Shown: in pieces, positions 57,585 through 64,000 of the stretch
How positions within the stretch are numbered: position 1 is the first letter of the stretch
How the letters are laid out: each line of letters begins with the position of its first letter
Assembly (NCBI GenBank): GCA_905182545.1
Contig: CAJJBY010000008.1
Span: 124,001 to 188,000, forward strand
Direction: 5' to 3'
Origin: an uncultured Candidatus Puniceispirillum sp.
GTDB taxonomy: Bacteria > Pseudomonadota > Alphaproteobacteria > Puniceispirillales > Puniceispirillaceae
Length of the DNA: 64,000 bases
Made by a program: the position numbers and the translations under genes
The notes under the pieces: generated by a model
What the model saw: only the letters and a program-made list of their open reading frames with translations
What the model was told of the DNA's origin: nothing
Database searches by the model: none

Positions 57585-58163
57585 ATGCCAGTTTGGCGAT
57601 TTTTAAAGCAACAATATGATTTCCTGATTCGCGCCGCTGCGACCAAATTAGCGGTACGGGCAATGTATGTATTTGCCGTTCTAGAATCGATCATTATTCC
57701 TGTTCCGGTTGATCCATTGCTTGTTGCGACGGTGCTGGCACGCCCTGCCCGTTGGCGGCAATTGGCCATTGGCTGCACAATCGCATCGGTTATTGGCGGG
57801 GTTGGCGGCTGGGCGATTGGCCGTTTTTTCAGCCTTCATATTCACGATTGGCTGGCTGTTCTGCCAGCCAAGCTTGCCGCGCCAGCCGCCTTTGCCGCGG
57901 TTGAAACCGGCTTTGCCGAATTTGGCATTTTTCTGGTGTTTCTTGGCGCTTTTTCACCGCTTCCTTACAAGGTTATTGCGGTTAGCGCCGGCCTTGGCGG
58001 TTTTGGTCTTGTGCCATTTGTTCTGACTTCGATCATTGGCCGTGGTTTGCGATTTGCGATTATCGCTGCTATTGCAAGACACAATGGAAACCCTAAGATA
58101 GTGATCTTGCTGGTGACGGCGCTTGTCTGTTTATTTGCCGTTGCAATTGGGATGACGCGATGA
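57585..58163 (+). CDS. DedA/VTT family membrane protein (YqaA-like)
   Basis: A 192-residue inner-membrane protein of the SNARE-associated/VTT superfamily. The diagnostic region is VLESIIIPVPVDPLLVATVLA near 30-50 with GGVGGWAIGRFF, and a second conserved segment is FLGAFSPLPYKVIAVSAGLGGF. DedA relatives help flip membrane lipids or maintain proton motive force; the role here is unknown. It overlaps dsbB by four bases. Confidence 0.85.
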   Translation: MPVWRFLKQQYDFLIRAAATKLAVRAMYVFAVLESIIIPVPVDPLLVATVLARPARWRQLAIGCTIASVIGGVGGWAIGRFFSLHIHDWLAVLPAKLAAPAAFAAVETGFAEFGIFLVFLGAFSPLPYKVIAVSAGLGGFGLVPFVLTSIIGRGLRFAIIAAIARHNGNPKIVILLVTALVCLFAVAIGMTR

Positions 58164-58645
58164 ACAAACCTATCATTCCCCTGATTGGCTATCGGCTTGG
58201 CCTGATGATCGCTGGCGGCATTTCCACTGGCTTGCTTGGCGGCGCATTATTATTTCAATATGTTGGCGGTCTGGCACCGTGCAGCCTTTGTATCTGGCAA
58301 CGTTGGCCGCATCTGGCCGTGATGATTCTGGCCTTTATCGGCCTTCGCGGCATTATACCCCGCCTGATGCTACAGCTTATCCTTATCAGCGGGGTGATCA
58401 GTGCGGCGCTTGGCGGTTATCATGCTGGCATTGAATGGGGATTCTGGGCAGGGCCTAGCGGCTGTACGGCCAATCTTTCGCTTGATGGTGACATTTCGGC
58501 AATGACGCAGCTGCTTCTTGAAACCCCGTTGGTGCGGTGCGACGATGTGGCATGGTCGCTTTTCGGCCTATCAATGGCAGGATGGAATTCATTGATCAGT
58601 CTTGACATTATTGCCGCGGCACTTATCTCGTTAAGACGTATCTGA
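58160..58645 (+). CDS. dsbB: Disulfide bond formation protein, DsbB-like
   Basis: A 161-residue four-helix membrane protein that reoxidises DsbA using quinone. The first periplasmic pair is C41-S-L-C44 in LAPCSLCIWQRWPHL. The second loop supplies SGCTANLS near 99 and LVRCDDVAWSLFGLSMAGWNSL near 125. The spacing is that of DsbB rather than of the VKOR class. The DsbA-family gene near 5.7 kb is a plausible partner. Confidence 0.9.
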   Translation: MNKPIIPLIGYRLGLMIAGGISTGLLGGALLFQYVGGLAPCSLCIWQRWPHLAVMILAFIGLRGIIPRLMLQLILISGVISAALGGYHAGIEWGFWAGPSGCTANLSLDGDISAMTQLLLETPLVRCDDVAWSLFGLSMAGWNSLISLDIIAAALISLRRI

Positions 58646-58679
58646 TCCAATTCTGTTTCTGTCCGGCAAAGGCTTTTTC

Positions 58680-59213
58680 ATGACAACGGCAAAAACCACA
58701 ACAAACCGGCAAGATATCGAACGCTATATCCGTGTTGACCATGCTGGTGAACGCGCCGCCCAGCAAATTTATCGTGGGCAGCTGGTGGTGCTTGACAAAC
58801 ATCCGATGGGCGAAGAAATCCGCCATATGATGGCGCAAGAAGTCGAACACCTGGAAACCTTTGACTCGCTGATCAATGAACGTCGGGTTCGGCCATCTTT
58901 GCTAGACCCGCTTTGGGGCGCTGCTGGATTTGCGCTTGGCGTGGTAACCGCAGCAATGGGACCAAAGGCGGCAATGGCCTGCACGATTGCGGTCGAAGAG
59001 GTGATTGGCGAACATTACCAGAAACAGGCGGAAAATCTTGGTGAAGATGAAGCTGAATTAAAAACGAAAATCGAACGGTTTCGTGATGAGGAACTGGAAC
59101 ATCGCGATATTGCTGTTGATTATAAAGGGCGCGAAGCACGGCATTATAAATTGCTTCATGATGTCATCCAGACCGGATGTCGTACCGCCATTAAAATTGC
59201 CGAAAAAATCTAG
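58680..59213 (+). CDS. coq7: 3-demethoxyubiquinol 3-hydroxylase (Coq7)
   Basis: Di-iron hydroxylase for the penultimate step of ubiquinone synthesis. The 177 residues contain the two carboxylate-bridged iron motifs: VDHAGERAAQQIYRGQ with the first Glu, EVEHLETFDSLI (ExxH), AVEEVIGEHY, and DEELEHRDIAVDY (ExxH). Coq7 is the alphaproteobacterial and mitochondrial alternative to UbiF. The stop codon lies inside a 15-base tandem duplication. Confidence 0.94.
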   Translation: MTTAKTTTNRQDIERYIRVDHAGERAAQQIYRGQLVVLDKHPMGEEIRHMMAQEVEHLETFDSLINERRVRPSLLDPLWGAAGFALGVVTAAMGPKAAMACTIAVEEVIGEHYQKQAENLGEDEAELKTKIERFRDEELEHRDIAVDYKGREARHYKLLHDVIQTGCRTAIKIAEKI

Positions 59214-59233
59214 CCAGCAAAAATCTAGCCAGC
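59204..59233 (+). repeat. 15-bp perfect tandem duplication across the coq7 stop
   Basis: The unit AAAAATCTAGCCAGC occurs at 59204-59218 and again at 59219-59233. The coq7 stop lies in the first copy, and the second is just downstream. It looks like a recent slippage or duplication event. Confidence 0.9.
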
Positions 59234-59273
59234 CATGCCCGCATTAACGAGGCTTGGCTGTTCAGGGGCTAGA

Positions 59274-59837
59274 TTATTCATCACTTTGCAATTCGCTATC
59301 CCAATAAAGATAGTCACGCCATGATTCATGAAGATAATTTGGCGGAAAAGCGCGGCCATTTTCCTGCAATTGCCAAACATTCGGCGCTGCCGGTTTTGAT
59401 AATGGATGCATATTGCACTGGCTAGGCAGCAAATTGCCCTTGCGCAAATTGCATGAACCGCAGGCCGCAACCACATTTGTCCAATTGGTTCGCCCGCCTT
59501 TCGAGCGCGGCACGACATGATCAAAGGTTAAATCAGCCGCCGAAAAGCCCGTGCCACAATATTGGCAGGAAAAGCGATCACGCAGAAAAACGTTAAAACG
59601 GGTAAAGGCAGGGTTGCGCTTTTGCGGCACATATTCCTTTAGCGCAATAACCGATGGCAGGCTCATCTCCATGCTTGGCGACGAGATCTTTTGTTCATAT
59701 TCCGAAATGATGGTCACGCGATCCAGACAAACAGCCTTGATCGTGTCCTGCCACGACCATAAGGATAGCGGAAAATAATTCAACGGCCGGAAATCTGCAT
59801 TCAAAACCAAAGCTGGTGCGAAACTGCCTGCATTCAT
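59274..59837 (-). CDS. HNH endonuclease family protein
   Basis: A 187-residue protein with a C-terminal-centred HNH motif: CQYCG, then LTFDHVVPRSKGGRTNWTNVVAACGSCNLRKGN, in which the two CxxC pairs bind structural zinc and H/N/H residues form the active site. The N-terminal 70 residues (VLNADFRPLNYFPLSLWSW) are typical of the widespread stand-alone alphaproteobacterial HNH protein. Its biological target is unknown. It is not part of a visible restriction or phage module. Confidence 0.92.
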   Translation of the reverse strand: MNAGSFAPALVLNADFRPLNYFPLSLWSWQDTIKAVCLDRVTIISEYEQKISSPSMEMSLPSVIALKEYVPQKRNPAFTRFNVFLRDRFSCQYCGTGFSAADLTFDHVVPRSKGGRTNWTNVVAACGSCNLRKGNLLPSQCNMHPLSKPAAPNVWQLQENGRAFPPNYLHESWRDYLYWDSELQSDE

Positions 59838-60019
59838 TCATGTCTCCCTGTCTAAAGACAAATTGTCTTTTCGAAGTCTTTCCATGACACGTGACGAAGC
59901 AAAACATGTCAGCGATTGAAAAACAACCCTCTGGAATCAAGATATGGACAGGAATATTTAAACAGCCACTAGATATTGGCGATCAAAATCACAAAGACCG
60001 TCAAAATCAGACGATTGCC

Positions 60020-60670
60020 CTAAGCTGGCAGATATTTCGCCAGAAATGCAATCGCTGCGGATAGGCCATCAGGATCAATGCCGTGACCAAGCCCGTCACA
60101 GGTCACGGTTTCAACCATAATTGACCGGCTTTGCATCACATCATATGCCGCACTCTGCAGCGTAAAAGGCACAACCTGATCATCGGTACCATGAACCAAC
60201 AGAACCGGCGGATAATTCACGCCACCAGCAAGATCATCATGCCGTAAAAGCGCACCAGAAAAACTGACAATGGCTGCTGGGGGTGCGGCATGGCGTAGCC
60301 CGCAATGAAGACTCATCATGCCGCCTTGCGAAAATCCAGCAAGCGCCAATGCCGATGCTGGCAGTTTCAATGCAGCAAGCGCCGCAGTTATCGCGGCGTC
60401 AATAACTGGTGCTGCGGCAACCGGCCCATTCACCCGATCATCAATATCAAACCATTCGCGCCCTGCGGGATTCATCTTGCAAGGCGATGGCCCATTTGGC
60501 ACAAAAAAGGCCACCCCCGGAAACCGAACCGAAATCGGATAGGCCAGATCGGCAAGATCATTGCCATCAGCGCCCCAACCATGAAGCAGAATAATCAGGC
60601 TGCTGGCTTGGCCGCCGCGGGCGGGCGGGATAAATGGTCCGGTGAGATCACCAAAACTGCGCATTTCCAT
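60020..60670 (-). CDS. Alpha/beta hydrolase, phospholipase/carboxylesterase family
   Basis: A 216-residue serine hydrolase. The nucleophile elbow is ALAGFSQGGMMSL with the serine near 118; LILLHGWGADGNDLADLA holds the oxyanion region; and the last triad residues are in VHGTDDQVVPF and CDGLGHGID. The size and order match the carboxylesterase 2/YpfH group. The start is ATG 60670 rather than the TTG at 60697. No function beyond ester hydrolysis can be claimed. Confidence 0.92.
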   Translation of the reverse strand: MEMRSFGDLTGPFIPPARGGQASSLIILLHGWGADGNDLADLAYPISVRFPGVAFFVPNGPSPCKMNPAGREWFDIDDRVNGPVAAAPVIDAAITAALAALKLPASALALAGFSQGGMMSLHCGLRHAAPPAAIVSFSGALLRHDDLAGGVNYPPVLLVHGTDDQVVPFTLQSAAYDVMQSRSIMVETVTCDGLGHGIDPDGLSAAIAFLAKYLPA

Positions 60671-60917
60671 AAACTCTCTCCCGTGAAGCGGCGTCAAAAT
60701 CTGTTTTCGCCTTATGGTCTGTCAATTGTTACCAGTAAACCGGCCTTTGCCAAAATGCTTATCTGATTACCTGCCCGATTGATGACAAGATTGGCTGGCA
60801 GATAAATTGTCAAAATCACCAAGCCGCGTCTCCCCAATTTTGCCACCCCCTATCGTCATTGACGAAATTGTTGCGAAGCGATAGGTCTGGATCAAGACGA
60901 ACAGCAGGATCACTGCC

Positions 60918-61847
60918 ATGGATCGCCCCGTGATTACCCGATTTGCGCCAAGCCCGACAGGGCTTTTACATCTTGGCCATGCCTATGCGGCAAAGGTGGC
61001 GCATGATCTGGCACGCCATTCGGGCGGCAAAATGATCCTTCGGATTGACGATATCGACCATACGCGGTGCCGCGATATTTTTACCGCGCAGATTTTCAAT
61101 GATTTGGACTGGCTGGGGCTGAATTGGTATGGCAGTGCCATTGACGCGCAATCAGGCCGCAACGCACCGCGCCAATCTCAGCGGATGCCAGCCTATCAAG
61201 CGGCGCTGAAAACGCTTCAGGATCAAGGGGCTTGTTTATCCTTGCTATCTTAGCCGCCGTGAATTGAACGAGCTGTTATCAGCGCCACATGCGCCCCCAA
61301 CATTGCAAATTGATAGAAACATTCCAGCCGCAACGCCGGCTTCGGTGATTGCCAATACCGATCAATTATTAAGCAAAAAAGAACAGGTGCGCCGTCATGC
61401 CGCCGGTCAAGGCGCGGCGTGGCGTCTTCGCATGGATGCCGCCATTGACATGGCCATGAGGGGAATGATGGCGAAACCCTGTCTTGGTTTGACCATCGGG
61501 CTGGCCGACAAATTGCCAATCCGGCACAATTTGGCGATGTGGTGATTGCCCGCGCCGATATTGCCGTATCATATCATTTGTCAGTGGTGATTGATGATGC
61601 GCTTGATGGGGTTACGCTTGTTACCCGCGGCGATGATCTTGCCACATCAACCCATCTTCACCGGCTTTTACAGGCGCTTTTTGCGCTTTCGGTTCCCGAT
61701 TATTGTCATCATGCGCTTGTTCTTGACCAGACTGGCAAACGGCTTGCCAAGCGCGATTCTGCACATAGCCTTGAAATGATGCGGCAGATTCATGACGATC
61801 CGTCATCAATATTTGCCAAAATGCCGCCAATGCCAGTGGTAAATTGA
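60918..61847 (+). CDS. gluQ: Glutamyl-Q tRNA(Asp) synthetase (two compensating frameshifts)
   Basis: Truncated GluRS paralogue that attaches glutamate to queuosine in tRNA-Asp. The first frame holds ITRFAPSPTGLLHLGHAYAA (HxGH) and RIDDIDHTRCR. One extra base near 61226-61231 shifts the frame, which then reads GLVYPCYLSRRELNE in the next frame. One missing base near 61458-61464 shifts it back before NDGETLSWFDHRAGRQIANPA and QFGDVVIARADIAVSYHLSVVIDD. With both corrections the length is 309 residues, normal for GluQ. KMSKS is replaced by GKRLAKRD, as usual. Confidence 0.88.
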
Positions 61848-61942
61848 CCTGGCAACACCTAAAAAGACGCTATTTTAGTGGCATTTGCGCATGACTATGA
61901 CGTGCTTATCTATTTTTATGAAATTTAAATTAGTCAGTGGGG

Positions 61943-61973
61943 TTGACTTAAATTATTATTAATCCCATATATT
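61943..61973 (+). promoter_or_regulatory. Putative promoter of the small RNA
   Basis: TTGACT at 61943-61948 and TATATT at 61968-61973 (19-base spacer), or ATATAT one base earlier (18-base spacer). Both hexamers are close to consensus in an AT-rich context. It is 95 bases past the gluQ stop and 44 bases before the terminator stem. Confidence 0.5.
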
Positions 61974-61979
61974 GCAATG

Positions 61980-62046
61980 CACCAAACGAACGTTTGTGTG
62001 TTTCCTCCCTATACTCGGTCGTGAGCTTGCTCACGACCTTTTTTTT
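61980..62046 (+). ncRNA. Candidate small RNA with intrinsic terminator
   Basis: If transcription starts near 61980, the RNA is about 67 bases. A 5' hairpin (CAAAC 61983-61987, loop GAAC, GTTTG 61992-61996) is followed by a pyrimidine-rich single-stranded segment containing CCTCCCT, complementary to Shine-Dalgarno sequences. A perfect 9-bp terminator with eight T closes it. No similarity to a named RNA is claimed. It could also be only the late terminator of gluQ. Confidence 0.45.
62017..62046 (+). terminator. Strong Rho-independent terminator
   Basis: GGTCGTGAG (62017-62025) pairs perfectly with CTCACGACC (62030-62038) around a CTTG loop, and is followed by eight T at 62039-62046. The orientation is plus-strand. 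It lies 170 bases beyond the gluQ stop and ends the candidate small RNA. Confidence 0.92.
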
Positions 62047-62177
62047 GGCTTGTATCTTCATAAAATCTAATTTGAAAATTAATTAGTTCCATTATGTGCA
62101 TAATAAAACAGGTTGTTTTAAATTGCTGCACCGCAACATAGCTAAATACATGCCCGTCTCACCATAGTGTATAATTT

Positions 62178-63383
62178 CTAAATTATAAAAACGAAATAAA
62201 AGTTAGGTATGGTAGAACGGCGAACCATGCCAAGCCAAGCCAGCGCCATGGCGATGATCATCACTGGCCCGAGGGCTGATAAAACCATCACTTCCCAGCC
62301 AAATTGGCTATGCAATGCACCAGCGGCCAAGGACGCCGTGGCAACCGATGTTGTGGTGACCAGATCGGCAATGCCCTGAACCCGCCCGCGTTCTTCAGGA
62401 TTTGCCACGCTTGCCACAAGTGAACTGCCGCCAATATAAAGAAAATTCCAGCCAAACCCCATAGCGGCTAGCGCCGCAAAATACCACCAGAACCCATCAC
62501 CAAGAAGCGCGCTAGCAATGGCCGCCAAATAAATCAGCACGCCACTTGTTAGAATGACTGGTGCGCCAAATCTGGCAATCAGATTGCCGGTAAAAAAGGC
62601 AGGCGCAAACATGGCAACAACATGCCATTGAATAATGGTCGCATTGGCCGAGGTTCCAAGCTTGGCAACATTGACCACCTGTAATGGCGTGGCGGTCATC
62701 ATATAGCTCATCATCGCATAGCCAATGGCCGCACTGATCACGCCAACAACAAAAATCGGCATTTTGAAAAAGCGGCCAATTGGCCGCCCTCCCGAACCGG
62801 TACGTTCCGGTTTTGGAATCTTCACCCCGCTTAAAAAGCCAAGCGAGACAAGCTGTACCGCGGCAACGCTGAAAAAACAGCCCGCATAAAGATGCCCTGG
62901 CACGAAATCAACCGTATTACGGGCAATTTCCGGCCCCATGAACGCCGCCAGCAAGCCACCAGCCAGAACATAGGAAATGGCCTTTGGCTTTTGTGATTCT
63001 TCGGCACTATCGGCAGCGGCATAGCGATAAAAACCAGCGCAGCCATGCGCAACACCGAGAAACATCGAAGCCAGACAGAACAGCCAGAAATTTGAAATTA
63101 GAATGGCAATGCCTTGGGTAAAGGCAGATACAGCCGCGATCATCACCCCGCCCATAAAAACCGGCCGACGGCCAAGTCGCACCATCAGCAATGACGCTGG
63201 CAAGGTGGTTAACATCGAGGTGACAAATTGCAAAGACAGCCCCAGAGTTGCCAGCCATGGCAAGGGCGATAAAAGACTGCCAACAAGCGCGGTATTGATG
63301 ATATTCACATTCATCGTTGTCATTGAAAGGGCCTGCGCCGCCGCAAGCCTGATCACGTTGCCGGTATTGCTTTTCGCCTGCAT
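62178..63383 (-). CDS. MFS transporter
   Basis: A 401-residue twelve-helix major facilitator. LMVRLGRRPVFMGGVM is the loop 2-3 signature near 70, and PEERGRVQGIADLVTTTS is a second-half equivalent near 350. The start at ATG 63383 (MQAKSNTGNVIRLAAAQALSMTTMN) is preferred to an upstream frame that begins inside sequence without MFS character. The C terminus is aromatic and hydrophobic (NFYFVFII). Membership is certain at superfamily level; the substrate is unknown. Confidence 0.88.
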   Translation of the reverse strand: MQAKSNTGNVIRLAAAQALSMTTMNVNIINTALVGSLLSPLPWLATLGLSLQFVTSMLTTLPASLLMVRLGRRPVFMGGVMIAAVSAFTQGIAILISNFWLFCLASMFLGVAHGCAGFYRYAAADSAEESQKPKAISYVLAGGLLAAFMGPEIARNTVDFVPGHLYAGCFFSVAAVQLVSLGFLSGVKIPKPERTGSGGRPIGRFFKMPIFVVGVISAAIGYAMMSYMMTATPLQVVNVAKLGTSANATIIQWHVVAMFAPAFFTGNLIARFGAPVILTSGVLIYLAAIASALLGDGFWWYFAALAAMGFGWNFLYIGGSSLVASVANPEERGRVQGIADLVTTTSVATASLAAGALHSQFGWEVMVLSALGPVMIIAMALAWLGMVRRSTIPNFYFVFII

Positions 63384-63573
63384 GATAGTGATGTCCAAGA
63401 TAGGCGCCAGCCATAAAGACATAGACCAGCACAACGCATGAATAGTAAAGCCAATAACATCCTATAACGCGAATTCCACCGGAGCACAATCTAGGGCCGT
63501 CAGCGCAAATGCAAGGCCAATGCTATCGCGCAAAAACTGCGCATTGGTTCATGTTCAGAATCTTAATTGAAAA

Positions 63574-63993
63574 CTAGGATTTCAATTTCCGGCCAAACAG
63601 CTCAAGACGATGATCAATCAGTTCATAGCCCATTTCACGGGCAATCTGTTCTTTTAAGGCTTCCAGCTCGGTATGGCAGAATTCGATCACTTCGCCAGTT
63701 TCAACATCGACAAGATGTTCGTGATGTTCGCCAGATTCTTCATAGCGCGCGCGTCCATCACCAAATTCCAGCCGGTCAATAACCCCTACCTCTTCCAGCA
63801 ATTTTACCGTTCGATAAACGGTGGCAATTGAAATTGTGCGATCTTGCCCAACAGCGCGCCGATATAGCTGGTCAACATCGGGATGATCTTCCGATCCTTC
63901 AATGACCCCTATAATAATCTGCCGCTGGCTCGTCATGCGAATGCCATTATTAAGGCATTTTCCAATAAGCCCAATTGTCACGGCATCACCCAT
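63574..63993 (-). CDS. fur: Ferric uptake regulator family repressor (alphaproteobacterial Fur/Mur type)
   Basis: A 139-residue metal-responsive DNA-binding protein. The winged helix is in MTSQRQIIIGVIEGSEDHPDVDQLYRRA and ISIATVYRTVKLLEEVGVI, and the metal-binding HHEHLVDVETGEVIEF follows. The CxxC zinc site of E. coli Fur is absent, as in alphaproteobacterial Fur/Mur, some of which sense manganese. The ATG at 63993 is seven bases from the window edge, so upstream control is not visible. Confidence 0.92.
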   Translation of the reverse strand: MGDAVTIGLIGKCLNNGIRMTSQRQIIIGVIEGSEDHPDVDQLYRRAVGQDRTISIATVYRTVKLLEEVGVIDRLEFGDGRARYEESGEHHEHLVDVETGEVIEFCHTELEALKEQIAREMGYELIDHRLELFGRKLKS

Positions 63994-64000
63994 CTATTGT

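Larger units (their letters stand above)
61848..62177. other. AT-rich intergenic region between gluQ and an MFS gene
   Basis: About 330 bases between the 3' ends of two convergent genes. No credible protein frame is seen. It contains a candidate small RNA gene with a promoter and terminator (listed separately). The remaining 130 bases near the MFS stop are AT-rich with no clear structure. Confidence 0.7.

Noticed and set aside
59274-59837. HNH gene as a mobile intron or phage marker
   Set aside because: No phage, intron, integrase or repeat is adjacent, and stand-alone HNH genes of this type are common in alphaproteobacterial chromosomes.

Overview
The window looks like a chromosome segment of a free-living aerobic alphaproteobacterium. 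The evidence is an F0-only ATP synthase operon with both b and b' subunits, an aa3-type cytochrome oxidase operon running coxB-coxA-ctaB-small protein-ctaG-coxC-SURF1-thrC-M16 peptidase, a DUF3035/BamF-type lipoprotein, Coq7, a plant-type glutamate-cysteine ligase and a Fur lacking the C-terminal CxxC. A marine SAR116/Rhodospirillales-like source is my inference from gene order and moderate base composition, not something I could test. I saw no prophage, insertion sequence, CRISPR array, integrase or toxin system; the content is almost entirely housekeeping.

Layout. 1-9.8 kb: heparinase-like fragment cut by the window edge, chromate transporter, purH, then mutY divergent from a DUF721-dsbA-smc run. 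9.8-12.7 kb: F0 operon atpI-B-E-b'-b with a likely promoter and a strong terminator. 12.7-19.3 kb: small lipoprotein, ispH-thrB-rnhA, peroxiredoxin, ScsB/DsbD-like reductase, yqgE. 19.3-27.9 kb: the cytochrome oxidase operon on the minus strand. 28-36 kb: tldD, an MFS transporter, gshA, rsmE, ubiA, an unrecognised conserved protein, argC. 36-44 kb: tldE/pmbA, a Cys-phosphatase, and lipid A/LPS genes (msbA-like ABC exporter, DUF374 acyltransferase, waaA, lpxK, lpxL-like). 44-55.6 kb: xseA, purD, tadA, rluB-rsmD, and mutL-bamF-lspA-ileS-ribF. 55.6-64 kb: mscS, a ChaC-like enzyme, tRNA-Leu(CAA), a DedA-like protein, dsbB, coq7, an HNH nuclease, an esterase, gluQ, a candidate small RNA, a second MFS transporter and fur.

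Functional themes. Respiration and ATP synthesis are joined by heme O synthesis, copper insertion and ubiquinone synthesis (UbiA, Coq7). Envelope biogenesis is represented by lipid A assembly, signal peptidase II and BamF. Oxidative folding has DsbA, DsbB and a DsbD/ScsB-type reductase. Thiol homeostasis has GshA and a ChaC-like enzyme.

The most striking property of the sequence is eleven apparent single-base indels in ten genes, several of them normally essential (coxB, purD, ubiA, ribF, atpI). In each, both halves are well conserved and the reading resumes in another frame within a few codons. Residual assembly or sequencing error is the simplest explanation, so I annotate these as genes with frameshifts rather than as pseudogenes.

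I found no convincing new biological system. The best candidates for something undescribed are a short terminator-ended RNA near 61.98-62.05 kb, a structured leader upstream of mscS, and a conserved protein of unknown function at 34.2-35.0 kb.
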